From positions 1 through 64,000 of the forward strand of contig JAFZPP010000025.1 of NCBI GenBank assembly GCA_017550285.1: a stretch of 64,000 nucleotides of DNA. The letters run 5' to 3'. The DNA comes from Oscillospiraceae bacterium. GTDB taxonomy: Bacteria > Bacillota > Clostridia > Oscillospirales > Ruminococcaceae. The position numbers and the translations under genes were made by a program. Shown here piece by piece: positions 1 through 9,305 of the stretch; the first letter of the stretch is position 1, and every line of letters starts with the position of its first letter. The notes beneath the pieces are model-generated. The model searched no databases, was not told the origin of the DNA, and worked only from the letters and a program-made list of their open reading frames with translations.

Positions 1-99
1 GAGTGTTTCCATACCGTCTTCTGCCTTGCAGAGCTTCTCAAACTTTGCCTTTGCCTTGTAATAGGTCGTCATGCACGAAACTGCAAACTTGTCAATCAT
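1..99 (-). CDS. Flp-type prepilin, partial (third visible copy)
   Basis: The first 33 codons of a small pilin gene run off the left edge. The visible leader (MIDKFAVSCMTTYYKAKAKF, then a basic stretch and EDGMET) is almost identical to the two complete prepilins upstream in the same orientation. The start is fixed by a GAGGTG ribosome site before the ATG. The EDG/METxE prepilin peptidase site begins just inside the window, so a class III prepilin processed by a TadV-like peptidase is expected. Nothing can be said about its C-terminus. Confidence 0.75.
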   Translation of the reverse strand, partial: MIDKFAVSCMTTYYKAKAKFEKLCKAEDGMETL

Positions 100-225
100 T
101 TTCTTTTACCTCACTTTTTCATTTTTGTTGATTGGGTTTGTGTCCTTCTTTGCTGTCATTCACAATGCTGTCACATCAAATGGTGTCTTTTCTAAGTTGT
201 CTTTTCTAAGCTGTCTCAGATTTTA

Positions 226-501
226 TCATTCAGTAGGATTGACGGATGTATCGGTGGTGAAGAACGTCTTGATCGAGTCGCCGATCTTGTTAAACATGTA
301 GCCGATCAGACCCTTGTCGCTGCCCTCGAACTTGCCCTTTGTCAGGAAGTTGATGATGAAGCTGGCAACGATGACTGCGATTGCGATCAGGATGATCGTC
401 TCGAGTGTCTCCATACCGTCTTCGCCCTTGCAGAGCTTCTCAAACTTTGCCTTTGCCTTGTAATAGGTCGTCATGCACGATACTGCAAACTTGTCAATCA
501 T
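226..501 (-). CDS. Flp-type prepilin, 91 aa
   Basis: Small pilin subunit of the Tad (tight adherence) system. Residues 1-29 form a basic leader ending in EDG. Residue 30 onward (METLE, then IILIAIAVIVASFIINF) gives the Flp signature of Gly at -1, Glu at +5 and a long hydrophobic helix. The mature protein would be about 62 residues, typical for Flp pilins. The ribosome site is GAGGTG. The gene and its upstream spacer are a duplicate of the neighbouring copies with a period of about 400 bp. It is the second pilin of the operon in transcription order. Confidence 0.85.
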   Translation of the reverse strand: MIDKFAVSCMTTYYKAKAKFEKLCKGEDGMETLETIILIAIAVIVASFIINFLTKGKFEGSDKGLIGYMFNKIGDSIKTFFTTDTSVNPTE

Positions 502-596
502 TTTCTTTCACCTCACTTTTTCATTTTTGTTGATTGGATTTGTGCCCGTCTTTGCTGTCGTTCGTGCTGCTGTCAGATCACAGGTTGTCTCAGATT

Positions 597-875
597 TTAT
601 CCTTCAGGATTGATCGTCGTATCGACTTCAAACATGCCCTTGATCGACTTGCCGATCTGTTCAAACATGTAGCCGATCAAGCCCTGGTTGCTGGAGCCGC
701 CAAAATTGCCCTTGGTCAGAAAGTTGATAATAAAACCGGCAATAATAACCGCAATCGCAATCAGCATGACGGACTCGACAGTCTCCATACCGTCTTCAGC
801 CTTGCAGAGCTTATCGAGCTTTGCCTTCGCCTTGTAACAGGTACTGATGCACGATACTGCAAACTTGTCAATCAT
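597..875 (-). CDS. Flp-type prepilin, 92 aa
   Basis: Paralogue of the two downstream pilins, with the same leader (MIDKFAVSCISTCYKAKAKL) and cleavage site EDG/METVE followed by a hydrophobic helix (VMLIAIAVIIAGFIINF). It is preceded by AGGAGG at good spacing. It is the first pilin after the assembly genes. Its C-terminal region (about residues 58-92) differs most from the other copies, which suggests that the surface part diversifies while leader and helix are held. Known family: Flp/Fap pilins polymerised by TadA/TadB/TadC. Confidence 0.85.
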   Translation of the reverse strand: MIDKFAVSCISTCYKAKAKLDKLCKAEDGMETVESVMLIAIAVIIAGFIINFLTKGNFGGSSNQGLIGYMFEQIGKSIKGMFEVDTTINPEG

Positions 876-981
876 TTTTTACCTCCTAATGTCCGGAACC
901 TTTTTGTTGGCGTGTTGTATCTGCCATATATCAAACAGAAGCAGAACAATGCATGCTTTTATTCTGCTTCCGCCGGCATTC

Positions 982-1251
982 TTAAAACTGAAAAGATTTC
1001 AGCGCTTCTTTCATCGTCGTAACGATTTCAGAAATATACCTTTGGATTGTGCGGACAACGCAGTGAACCAGATAGGTGATCCAGCCGCCGTCCTCATAAG
1101 GTGACATTTTTCCGCGTGTCAGATATTCGGAAGCCATGACACCGATTATAATCGAAAGCAGTATAATCACTTTCACCCAGAAGTTTCCCGGAGACATGTA
1201 GTTCACACTGTCTCTGAGCTCTTTATTATGTCTTTTTTCTAAATTAGGCAT
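982..1251 (-). CDS. Small membrane protein of the Tad operon, 89 aa
   Basis: Not recognised as a named family. It has a charged N-terminus (about 25 residues), one hydrophobic segment (VKVIILLSIIIGVMASEYL, about residues 27-45), then an amphipathic tail. Its ATG lies inside the end of the TadC-like gene (8-bp overlap), so translation is probably coupled. The short length, single helix and position between TadC and the pilins could fit a minor pilin or an assembly accessory protein, but no prepilin cleavage motif is visible. Confidence 0.7.
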   Translation of the reverse strand: MPNLEKRHNKELRDSVNYMSPGNFWVKVIILLSIIIGVMASEYLTRGKMSPYEDGGWITYLVHCVVRTIQRYISEIVTTMKEALKSFQF

Positions 1252-2143
1252 TGAATTTTCCTAACATTGCGGCGACCATCGGACCCACGACATCGAGCAT
1301 AATACCGAGGAACATGATCATATTCGGTACCAGGAGCTTCTGTGCCGCAAGCTCACCCTTTTGCTTGGAGAGCTGCTTTTTCTGCTCCCAGGCTTCATCA
1401 GCCATGATCTTCATGGAATCAATGGACTCACCCGCGCCGCGCTTGACAGCCTGCACATAGATCGAGGAGAATTTCCGGATCTCTTTCAGACCGCAGCGTG
1501 TCGCAAATTCATCCATGGCAGCTTCAATCGTCATACCCTCGAGGATATCCTGCGAAGCTGTCCGCATCTCAGCATAGAGTGCATCATCCTCATTGGATTC
1601 TGCAACCTCATCCCATGCTCTTCGCAGCAGCATGCCGGCATTGACCAGCAGCGTCAGCTTGGAAACCATTTTCGGGAACTCTGCCAGGATCGCATCCTTC
1701 TTGTTGGCAATCGCGGAATTGATACCGGACTGTACGCCGTAAGGAAATACAATTGCAAGCAGGAGACCGGCGAAAAAGCCAAGCGCTGATTTCAGCATAC
1801 AGCCAACCATCAGACCGATCGGCAGGAAGGTCAGGATCAGCGAAATCTTTGCGGCAACTGTAATATAATAGTAGAGCTCGCCGTTGTCTCTGCCGAAGAC
1901 CTCTGCCAGTTTCTTGCTCTGTGTGATTGCTTTATCGGAAGTCGTGATCTTCTTGCGGGTCGAATGCTCATAAATGTCGATCATGCCGAGACCGATGAAA
2001 TAAAGATCCTTCATTGTGAAGACTTTGCCGTCAATCGAATCAATGATCTTGCTGTACTTTTTACTGTAGCGGAGAAACAGGAACAGCCAGACCGCAATCA
2101 GCAGCGTTGCAAGGATTGTGCTGCACAACATCAGTGTATACAT
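1244..2143 (-). CDS. tadC: TadC-like inner-membrane pilus assembly protein
   Basis: 299-aa type II secretion F-domain protein, one of the two membrane platform proteins of a Tad pilus. There is an N-terminal membrane helix (about residues 4-24), a cytoplasmic stretch, a pair of hydrophobic segments around residues 95-135 (ISLILTFLPIGLMVGCML and FFAGLLLAIVFPYG), the helical T2SSF core with GMTIEAAMDEFATRCG and SIYVQAVKRG, and a C-terminal helix. Preceded by AAAGGAG. It follows the TadB-like gene by 19 bp and overlaps the 89-aa gene. Confidence 0.82.
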   Translation of the reverse strand: MYTLMLCSTILATLLIAVWLFLFLRYSKKYSKIIDSIDGKVFTMKDLYFIGLGMIDIYEHSTRKKITTSDKAITQSKKLAEVFGRDNGELYYYITVAAKISLILTFLPIGLMVGCMLKSALGFFAGLLLAIVFPYGVQSGINSAIANKKDAILAEFPKMVSKLTLLVNAGMLLRRAWDEVAESNEDDALYAEMRTASQDILEGMTIEAAMDEFATRCGLKEIRKFSSIYVQAVKRGAGESIDSMKIMADEAWEQKKQLSKQKGELAAQKLLVPNMIMFLGIMLDVVGPMVAAMLGKFNA

Positions 2144-2162
2144 GATTCAGTCTGCTCCTTTC

Positions 2163-2966
2163 TCAAACCTTGACATCGACGATTTTGGCTCCGAGCCAGT
2201 ATGCAAAGACGAACATGCCGAGCGCAATCGTTTTGACAATCAGCGTCAGCGTAGGATTTGCGCCGTCAGTGAAGCTCCTTGTCAGGAACGCTATAACCAG
2301 CGGCATGACAGCGAGAATGGTGAGCTGATTCTTCTGACCGGTTACCATGGTCTGAATCTCGAGCTCAATCTCGATCTTATCGCCGATCATATCACGGGTT
2401 TCGCGGATGACCTTTGCGATATCGCCGCCGAGGTCGGTTGCAACATCGTAAACACTGGCGAACGACCGGACATCATCCAGACCGCTGCGGTTTGCGAAGT
2501 CGTTGACCATATCCTTGATCTCCACGCCCTGACCGTCATGCATTGCGCAGATCAGCTGGAGCTCCTTCGTGATAACCGCATCCTTGCCGTGCTCTGTCTG
2601 CATATCGGAATAGGCGTTATGGAACGCGCGGCTCGCGGTCATACCGACTGTATAGGAGTTACTGAGCGATTCCAGCAGATCGCGGAACTGGAGTCTCAGT
2701 TCACGCTGTCTCTGAGTAAAGAGCTTGTTCCGGTAAATGTCGATTGCCTTCCAGCCGGCGATTGCGCCGACCACGATGCCGAGTGTGACGTTGTCATAGT
2801 AGATGTATGCTGCCGCAAAACCGACTGCGAAGCCGACCGCAATCGCAAACAGCTTCTGCATCGGTGACAGGATATATACGGTGTAATCCGTTCCGGCACC
2901 GCTGATGCCCTTATTTACGACAACCTTCTTTTTTTTCTTCTTCGGTTCTTTTTCCTTTTTCGCCAT
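2163..2966 (-). CDS. tadB: TadB-like inner-membrane pilus assembly protein
   Basis: 267-aa protein with a very lysine-rich N-terminus (about 20 residues), a paired membrane segment around residues 35-70, a cytoplasmic T2SSF domain (FRDLLESLSNSYTVGMTASR, later FASVYDVATDLGGDIAKVI) and two C-terminal helices. It is shorter than proteobacterial TadB but typical of Clostridia Tad loci. It should form the platform with the TadC-like protein and couple to the TadA ATPase. The gap to tadA is 11 bp. Confidence 0.82.
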   Translation of the reverse strand: MAKKEKEPKKKKKKVVVNKGISGAGTDYTVYILSPMQKLFAIAVGFAVGFAAAYIYYDNVTLGIVVGAIAGWKAIDIYRNKLFTQRQRELRLQFRDLLESLSNSYTVGMTASRAFHNAYSDMQTEHGKDAVITKELQLICAMHDGQGVEIKDMVNDFANRSGLDDVRSFASVYDVATDLGGDIAKVIRETRDMIGDKIEIELEIQTMVTGQKNQLTILAVMPLVIAFLTRSFTDGANPTLTLIVKTIALGMFVFAYWLGAKIVDVKV

Positions 2967-2977
2967 TTCCTTACCTC

Positions 2978-4360
2978 TTACAAATCCTCAAGAATACCTG
3001 CCTGACGCAGCTTTTCAACATTTTTCATCGGGTTCTTCGTGCGGTTCAGACCGCCCGAAACCTTTTCCAGCGTCGAATTCTCATCCTCTTCAAATACATA
3101 AAGCGGATTCATGATGATGTCGCCGTGTTCATAGCCGAGCACCTCAGAGATCTCAACGACCTTTCTGGAGTGATCGCGCATACGGGAAAGGTGCACGATG
3201 ATGTCCAGCGCGGAACCGATCTGTCTTCGGACCGCATCCAGCGGCAAGCCGCTGGCTCCTTGCAGGACCATGGTTTCAAGTCGCGTCAGCATATCCTTTG
3301 CGGAGTTTGCATGACCGGTAGAAAGCGAACCGTCGTGGCCTGTGTTCATTGCCTGTAGCATGTCGAGGGCTTCCTCGCCGCGGACCTCACCGACAACGAT
3401 CCGTTCCGGACGCATTCGGAGCGAGGATTTGATCAGATCCTTGATCGTAATGCCGCCCTTGCCTTCGGCGTTTGCCTGCTTGGTCTCGAGGCTGACGAGG
3501 TTATCTACGCCGGTGATTTGCAGCTCGGCGGAGTCCTCAATCGTAATGACACGTTCATCGCGGGGAATGTAGTTGGAAAGCGCGTTCAGGAAGGTCGTCT
3601 TTCCGGAGCCGGTACCGCCGCTGATGAAGATGTTATATTTCGCTTTGACAAGCAGATGCAGCTTGTCAGCGATTTCCTGCGTAATGGATTTGTAGGCGAT
3701 GAGCTTTTCGACGCTCATCGGCTTCTTGGAGAACTTACGGATTGTGACGGTGTCGCCGCCGAGGGCGATCGGATAGAGGACGATGTTGACACGGGAACCG
3801 TCCTTCAGACGGGCGTCAACGATCGGGTTTGCGTCACTGATGTCTCTGCCGCAGATATCAACGATTCTGCGGATGATCTTGCGGAGCTGCTTCTCACCGC
3901 GCGTCCGGCGTTCCTCCTCGGTACAGTCGGTGTCGTTGCAGATGCGCTCCTCAAGCTCGACGACTCTGCCGCGCTTTTCGACGAAGATGTGATCCGGACC
4001 GTTGACCATCAGCTCGGTGATCTCCTCGTTCATCAGCAGCGTATCCAGCAGACCGAGACCGCGGTAGGTACCGAACACGCGCTCCTGAATGAGCGCCCGG
4101 TCGTCAGGGGAAATGTAGTAGGGTGCTTCATCCGATGCAATGTAGTCGCCGTTGTCCAGCAGCATCGCATTCAGCATGTCAATTATATAGAGACGGAATT
4201 CGTCGTCGGAAGCATCGCGGTATTTCTGGAGGATATCGGAGCGGTTCTTTGCCGCCTCGAAGTTTTCTCTCGCAGCGGAGCCGGAATTATCAGACTGACC
4301 GCCGTCGATCATATCGCATATCTTTTTGACGATTTCCTCGATTACATCATTTTTCTTCAT
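2978..4360 (-). CDS. tadA: TadA/CpaF-family secretion ATPase
   Basis: 460-aa hexameric motor ATPase for pilus assembly. The N-terminal domain includes [20 protein letters not shown], which is typical of CpaF. Walker A is GGTGSGKTT at about residues 247-255. The Walker B/Asp-box region has [20 protein letters not shown], and the His box is [14 protein letters not shown]. Full family length with all nucleotide-binding motifs, so probably functional. Separated from the TadZ-like gene by 16 bp. Confidence 0.92.
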   Translation of the reverse strand: MKKNDVIEEIVKKICDMIDGGQSDNSGSAARENFEAAKNRSDILQKYRDASDDEFRLYIIDMLNAMLLDNGDYIASDEAPYYISPDDRALIQERVFGTYRGLGLLDTLLMNEEITELMVNGPDHIFVEKRGRVVELEERICNDTDCTEEERRTRGEKQLRKIIRRIVDICGRDISDANPIVDARLKDGSRVNIVLYPIALGGDTVTIRKFSKKPMSVEKLIAYKSITQEIADKLHLLVKAKYNIFISGGTGSGKTTFLNALSNYIPRDERVITIEDSAELQITGVDNLVSLETKQANAEGKGGITIKDLIKSSLRMRPERIVVGEVRGEEALDMLQAMNTGHDGSLSTGHANSAKDMLTRLETMVLQGASGLPLDAVRRQIGSALDIIVHLSRMRDHSRKVVEISEVLGYEHGDIIMNPLYVFEEDENSTLEKVSGGLNRTKNPMKNVEKLRQAGILEDL

Positions 4361-4376
4361 GTGCTATCACCGCCCG

Positions 4377-5465
4377 TTAAGCCAGCGCATCGAATGTGCC
4401 CGGAATATTTACGATCTGTGCCACAACACCTGACGAGGAAAGAAGCGAGCGGTCATCGGAGCGGTATCTGCCGATCTTGCCGATGATCTTCATATCGCGC
4501 GCGACGATTTCTTCATTGTCCATGCCGTAATACTGATTGAACATCATGTATTTCTTCGGCATCACGCTGTCTTCCTCGCGCTCGATGATTTCAAGGTAGC
4601 GGTGAATTCCCTCGGTTTTCAGGTTTGCGGTATCGGAGCCGGTCGAAACGAACACGAGCTTATCCGAAAGCACAATCAGGCGGCGGAGCAGATTTCCGAT
4701 GATGAAGTCTGCATCTATGATAATATACCGGTACTGGAACTGCTTTCGCAGGATCGTCAGCAGCGTTTCAAGGAGCTGCGGCGTCAGGGAAGTGCAGTCG
4801 CCGATATTGAGATAGCCTTTTATGAAATCAAGATTGCCGCTGCCGTGTGCGGTATCCTGAACGATCACCGTATCAAAGAGCTTCTTTGCTTCCTTGAGCT
4901 GGAAGTTTGTGCGGAGCGCCGCGATAACGTCGGTGATGCATTTCTTTGTATCGGACTGGAAGACCAGTGTTTCAGCGGAGCGCTGTTCGAGATTCAGATA
5001 CAGCACCTTGCCTCTTGCAGCGAGGGAGATCGCCGCGGCAACCGCCATCGTCGAGCCGCCCGCTCCCCCGTTGACCGGAAGGAAGGTCAGCACCTCGGCA
5101 GCGACGGAGCCCTCAGCAGGTTCATCCTGCTTGATCTCGTGCTGCGTATGCTCAGTGTAGATCCGCATGATCTCCTCGCAGATCTCCGAAACACTGCTGT
5201 ACTTATAGATCGTATCGGTATCTTTAATCCGGTCCTTGACGGACGAGATGAACGCGAATGCTGTCATCTTTCTGCTGTAATCGGCAGGGTTCTCGGTATC
5301 GAACTCCGCGTCAAACAGCACAACCTGAAAGAGCTCCTCGCTGAGCATTTTCTTGCAGATTTCCAGATCATTGCAAAGCGAAACCTGTATGTCACCCTGC
5401 TTGCCGAGATACTGCGCAAATCGCTCGGCATAGGCTTCATTCCGGTCCAGCAGCAATACTCTCAT
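4377..5465 (-). CDS. tadZ: TadZ/CpaE-like pilus localisation protein with atypical Walker A
   Basis: 362-aa MinD/ParA-fold protein. Residues 1-110 resemble a degenerate receiver domain (MRVLLLDRNEAYAERFAQYL, FQVVLFDAEFD). From about residue 127 an ATPase-like domain begins (LPVNGGAGGSTMAVAAAISL). The deviant Walker A lacks both lysines expected in KGGxGKT, so nucleotide hydrolysis is doubtful. In Tad systems TadZ marks the pole or assembly site and recruits TadA. The start has AAAGGAG eight bases upstream. It sits between the HTH gene and tadA. Confidence 0.8.
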   Translation of the reverse strand: MRVLLLDRNEAYAERFAQYLGKQGDIQVSLCNDLEICKKMLSEELFQVVLFDAEFDTENPADYSRKMTAFAFISSVKDRIKDTDTIYKYSSVSEICEEIMRIYTEHTQHEIKQDEPAEGSVAAEVLTFLPVNGGAGGSTMAVAAAISLAARGKVLYLNLEQRSAETLVFQSDTKKCITDVIAALRTNFQLKEAKKLFDTVIVQDTAHGSGNLDFIKGYLNIGDCTSLTPQLLETLLTILRKQFQYRYIIIDADFIIGNLLRRLIVLSDKLVFVSTGSDTANLKTEGIHRYLEIIEREEDSVMPKKYMMFNQYYGMDNEEIVARDMKIIGKIGRYRSDDRSLLSSSGVVAQIVNIPGTFDALA

Positions 5466-5566
5466 GATTCTGACTCCTTTACTATCTCGTGTATTCGCCT
5501 TTCTGTCTTCAGAATTTTCCAGTTTGTTGCTTCGCCGGAAAATACAGTCATGTCAGTAGAATCGGT

Positions 5567-6937
5567 TTACCGGATAATCTCATCAAACTGATCGGAAACG
5601 GATTCGAGTTCCAGAAGATATGTAAAGAAGCTGCGCACCGCATTATAGAACTTGTGCTCTGTAATAATGAAGCAGTGCGGCTCGTTTCCGGAATGCACGA
5701 GCGTTACTGTACCGCTGTCATAGCAGTTGACCGAAATGTTCGGGGAGATTTCGAGGTAACCGGGAGAGACGCGGCGCGTATCGTTCTTTGCCTCGGTCGC
5801 CCGACGGATCGTCGCCGCGCGGTTGAAGCGCGGAACCGGAAGCATCATGCTGCCCGGAATATCCATGAGCATGCCGTTTTGCAGGAACGCATCCGCATCT
5901 GTATCGGTATGCAGGACACAGCTCATATTGTTGCCCGCCGTGCTGATTTCACGGTTAAGCATCGAGATGAGCGCCTCGCGTTCGGGAAGATCCTCGGGAA
6001 TGCAGGTATTGAGCAATCCGGAATCGAAGCCGTGCAGGTAGCTCACGCCGTGCCGCAGAACGAAGAAGCGTCTGGTGCAGGATTCCTCAAGACCTGTGAG
6101 GGTCCAGAGGCTTTCCATAACACCGTCTGTGCGGCGCATCAGAGGCGTACATTTTGCATATGTCCGCTTGAATTCCTCCTGATAGCGTGCGATCATTTTG
6201 TCATCCCGCACGAGGAAGCCGCTCTTGAAGTCATGTGCGATGAGGAGCAGGTAGCGGTCGGTCACCATATAGAACGGAAACGGATTGAAGCCGTCGCCGA
6301 CGATATTGACGTGATCGTAATAGTACCGCGCCTCATACGCGATATTGAAGCAGGCGATCTGATCTGCTGCGAAAACTGTCTGTATGTAGTCATCATCCGC
6401 AGAGTTGCCGGCTGCATTGTCAATGCAGATCAGATGCCGGACTTCGGAAGCGCATCGGAAGCTGTTTGCGCAGATCGCATCGGAGAGCCGCCGGAACGAA
6501 GCCGGACACTGTACCCCGACAGCGCCTCTGCCCCACGCATCGCGCAGGATTGAGAGAATCATATCTGTCAGCGGCTTTTCGCCGCGGATATCGGTATGTG
6601 CTGCGGGGTCCGGAAGATCATCCGGAATGCGGAGCACGGAATCATCGGACAGGCTGCTGATGCCGCGCCGAATCACCTCGACGTCGCGGTAGCGGTCCTC
6701 GCCGAACTGCGATACCTTATATAAGGAACGCAGCGTGTGTTCCTCTGAGCCGGTCGGACAGACGGTCTGGATGAAAACCCCCAGTTCCTCGTCCGTCATG
6801 CGGCGCTGTCCTTTCAGTTTATGCGAAAGATTGCTTTTTGAAATCCGGATACCGGCAGCAGCAAGTTCTTCCAGAAGCTCGGTGTTCGTGGTTCCGTATT
6901 TCTTTTGCAGCTGTTCGAGGTATTCGTAATAATTCAA
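5567..6937 (-). CDS. HTH protein upstream of the Tad operon, unknown sensor domain
   Basis: 456 aa if started at the TTG at 6937, which has GGAAGGAG seven bases upstream; an earlier TTG at 6979 lacks a site. Residues 1-60 look like a small Cro/XRE-type DNA-binding domain (NTELLEELAAAGIRISKSNL, SHKLKGQRRMTDEELG). The remaining 390 residues are not recognised: a soluble mixed domain with no membrane helix. It is first in the direction of the Tad genes, 101 bp before tadZ, so a regulator of the pilus operon is plausible but inferred from position only. Confidence 0.6.
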   Translation of the reverse strand: MNYYEYLEQLQKKYGTTNTELLEELAAAGIRISKSNLSHKLKGQRRMTDEELGVFIQTVCPTGSEEHTLRSLYKVSQFGEDRYRDVEVIRRGISSLSDDSVLRIPDDLPDPAAHTDIRGEKPLTDMILSILRDAWGRGAVGVQCPASFRRLSDAICANSFRCASEVRHLICIDNAAGNSADDDYIQTVFAADQIACFNIAYEARYYYDHVNIVGDGFNPFPFYMVTDRYLLLIAHDFKSGFLVRDDKMIARYQEEFKRTYAKCTPLMRRTDGVMESLWTLTGLEESCTRRFFVLRHGVSYLHGFDSGLLNTCIPEDLPEREALISMLNREISTAGNNMSCVLHTDTDADAFLQNGMLMDIPGSMMLPVPRFNRAATIRRATEAKNDTRRVSPGYLEISPNISVNCYDSGTVTLVHSGNEPHCFIITEHKFYNAVRSFFTYLLELESVSDQFDEIIR

Positions 6938-6970
6938 GCCGTTTCTCCTTCCGGTAAACTTTCTGATGTT

Positions 6971-6999
6971 ATTATACAATGTTCGGTCGAAAAACGCAA
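6971..6999 (-). promoter_or_regulatory. Promoter of the HTH-Tad operon
   Basis: On the minus strand TTGCGT and a perfect TATAAT are separated by 17 bases, 34 bases upstream of the chosen TTG start. The upstream ORF start at 6979 would fall inside this promoter, which supports the 6937 start. Confidence 0.55.
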
Positions 7000-7867
7000 G
7001 ACCTATATGAAAATTTTTTTCGGCAACTCGAGTGACAACTATCTGTCATATTACGTATTTACGTTGTTTTCACAGTTTTACTATACGACATCACCAGAGA
7101 TATCCATTTAGATTTCACATACTTTTGTATATTTTGACATATCGTTTGAGAGCAAAAAGCACAAAACTGAGAGGCTGTTTTCGTCAGACTGCCGATTACG
7201 GCAACTTTTTTCGATCAAGCCCGACAAGCGCATTTTTAATTGCCGCCTGAGTTGCCGCATATGTCTGTGAACTACTGCTGATTTCGCCGAAAATCGCCTA
7301 TAAAACCGTCCTGTGCTGTGAACGTGCGTTCGGATCGCTGCATCCGGCACTCCCCTGCCCCGCAGATTTGCACCGGAAAGCCTGCGGGATTGGCAGGCTT
7401 GACGGTTTCTTACTATTGTATAGTATCTGATGCGCAGCGAACAGGCGGCATATGTTCCCAGCCGCGCAAACCGGCTCTGCAAGGTGTGTCCGGACAACAC
7501 GCCGGCTTCGGTCGCTTTTTTATATAGTATCCGGAGTGAGGCGACGGGATACGATCATGCACTATCCGCTCCCCTGCCGTTTCTGCACGATTGATTCCCG
7601 TGCATCGCCGCCGCGCATTATGGTTGACGGCACAGCGCTCCCCTCTCGGGACTCGTTCGGTTTGCATCGGTGCGCAGTGTCCGCATACGTCCGCATCGAA
7701 TGTGCTGACTATTGTATGTAGTTCCTGCGCTGTTTTGCCTTTGCCGCATCGGCTGCGCTGTATCCGCTGCGTTGTTACAGCTGTACTGCATCCGGTCTCT
7801 GCTTGTTATTCAGCTTACTCGGATTCTCCGGTTTGTTCGGTTTCCTGTGTTACTTTGATTTCTTTGC

Positions 7868-8441
7868 TTATCCGGTTTATCGTATGATCTGGATGCATGA
7901 GGTTATTCAGATTATTCGGGTTATTGTATATATCAGAATTCGCATGCCGGACGTCAGTCATATCAGTACACGCAGGATATCGGGTTTACCGGTAACACGG
8001 AATGACTGGTGTTACTATGGCGAGAATCATTCAATATATAGGTGTGCTCAGAAGTCTACGGAACATAATATAAGGCATACTCCCCTGCCGGAACATGTCT
8101 AAGCATAAAACTATATTATCCGGTTTATCAATAATACGAGTAATACGAAATCCGATATTCCGCTTAGTTACAATTGTAACATATCGAATCATAATTTGAC
8201 AGCACGCGGATAATTGTATAGCTCTAGGATATTCATTATCCGCTCTTTTCGGCTTACTCAGGTTATCCGGTCATACAGTAATACAGGGTGCCTGATAATC
8301 TGGTGTTACCGGATAATATAGTAATACCGGTATGCCCTTCCGCACTGAAAACAAATAACCCCAGAAATACAAGTAATCCGGATAATATAAAACATCCGGT
8401 AATACAAATAACCCGAATCATGTCGAATTACGGATAATATG
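7868..8441. repeat. ATTATCCGG-type short repeats, candidate centromere
   Basis: Recurring 9-12 bp core ATTATCCGG or its complement at 7868 (TTATCCGGTTTA), 8115, 8235, 8262, 8309, 8376, 8393 (weaker) and 8427 (weaker). Further copies lie at 9720 and 9841 in the gap between the parB-like and rep genes. Both orientations occur and spacing is irregular. Repeats flanking a ParA plus RHH-protein operon are the usual arrangement for type Ib plasmid partition sites; binding is inferred. Confidence 0.45.
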
Positions 8442-8471
8442 AAAAATCAGAGTAATTTTAGTAATCTTTCA

Positions 8472-8500
8472 TTGACAAACGCAGTGAGATGTGATACAAT
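8472..8500 (+). promoter_or_regulatory. parA promoter
   Basis: TTGACA, 17 bases, TACAAT, followed by a leader with AAAGGAG and the ATG at 8539. It lies immediately after the repeat cluster, an arrangement that allows autorepression by the partition proteins. Confidence 0.7.
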
Positions 8501-8538
8501 AGAAGAAAGCCGAATATAGAAAGGAGAATAGACCGAAC

Positions 8539-9303
8539 ATGAAAACATTATGCTTTGTAAATCAGAAGGGCGGTGTCGGCAAGACAACCTCCTGCCTGAA
8601 TATCGGTGCCGCACTGCAAAGACAGGGGCGCAGAGTCCTGCTTGTCGATCTGGACGCGCAGGGGAGCCTGACAAAATCCGCAGGCATCCGGGCACTGGAT
8701 TCCGAAGCCGTCACCGTCAGTGAGGTACTCAGCGGAAAGGGGACTGCCGAAGAAGCAATCGTCCGCAGAGAGGATTTGCCGGACATCCTGCCGGGCGATA
8801 TCCGACTTTCGGGAACGGAGGTCGAGCTGATCGGCGCCGCAGGACGCGACTTCATCTTAAAGGAAGCGCTCGAGCCGGTAGCAGGGGACTATGACTATGT
8901 GCTGATCGACTGCTCGCCGAGCCTCTCCGTCCTCACGCTCATGGCGCTGACCGCCTCCGACGGCATCATCATTCCGGTTGCCGCGCAGTACATGCCGCTT
9001 GACGGCATCATGCAGCTCATGCAGACCGTCGAGATTGTCCGCAGACGCATGAACCCGAATCTCAAGATCAGCGGCGTCATTGTCACGCTCTATGACGCGC
9101 GCCGCGGTCTCGATAAATCCGTATATGAAGCGATCAAGGAGAAATTCCCGGACGAAATCTTCACGGATATCGTCCGCTACAATTCCAAAATCGCAGAAGC
9201 CCCGACCTTCGGCAAGGATATCTTTGCATATGCAACCGGCTCGATCGGTGCCGTTGCATACCGGAATATCGCAGCCGAAATCCGCCGCAGAGAGGAGAAA
9301 TAA
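8539..9303 (+). CDS. parA: ParA-family partition ATPase
   Basis: 254-aa Walker-type DNA segregation ATPase. Walker A is NQKGGVGKTTSCLNIGAAL at residues 8-26 with the signature lysine, followed by VLLVDLDAQGSLTKSAG (A' motif) and YVLIDCSPSLSVLTLMAL (Walker B). There is no N-terminal HTH, so this is the short Soj/ParA-Ib form. A two-base gap separates it from the RHH gene. The replication initiator follows in the same direction. Together with the flanking repeats this is a plasmid-type partition cassette rather than a simple MinD. Confidence 0.9.
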   Translation: MKTLCFVNQKGGVGKTTSCLNIGAALQRQGRRVLLVDLDAQGSLTKSAGIRALDSEAVTVSEVLSGKGTAEEAIVRREDLPDILPGDIRLSGTEVELIGAAGRDFILKEALEPVAGDYDYVLIDCSPSLSVLTLMALTASDGIIIPVAAQYMPLDGIMQLMQTVEIVRRRMNPNLKISGVIVTLYDARRGLDKSVYEAIKEKFPDEIFTDIVRYNSKIAEAPTFGKDIFAYATGSIGAVAYRNIAAEIRRREEK

Positions 9304-9305
9304 TC

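Larger units (their letters stand above)
6938..8538. other. 1.6-kb non-coding region upstream of parA
   Basis: No ORF here has a ribosome site together with protein-like composition. The right half (from about 7860) is rich in short AT motifs of the form ATTATCCGG/CCGGATAAT and GTAATACC, read in both orientations, and ends in the parA promoter. The left half has several CTCCCCTGCC motifs. It probably holds the partition centromere; no RNA gene was recognised. Confidence 0.5.

Noticed and set aside
7108..8102. Several ORFs of 70-130 codons upstream of parA
   Set aside because: No ribosome sites, Cys/Arg-rich translations, overlap on both strands; the region looks non-coding.
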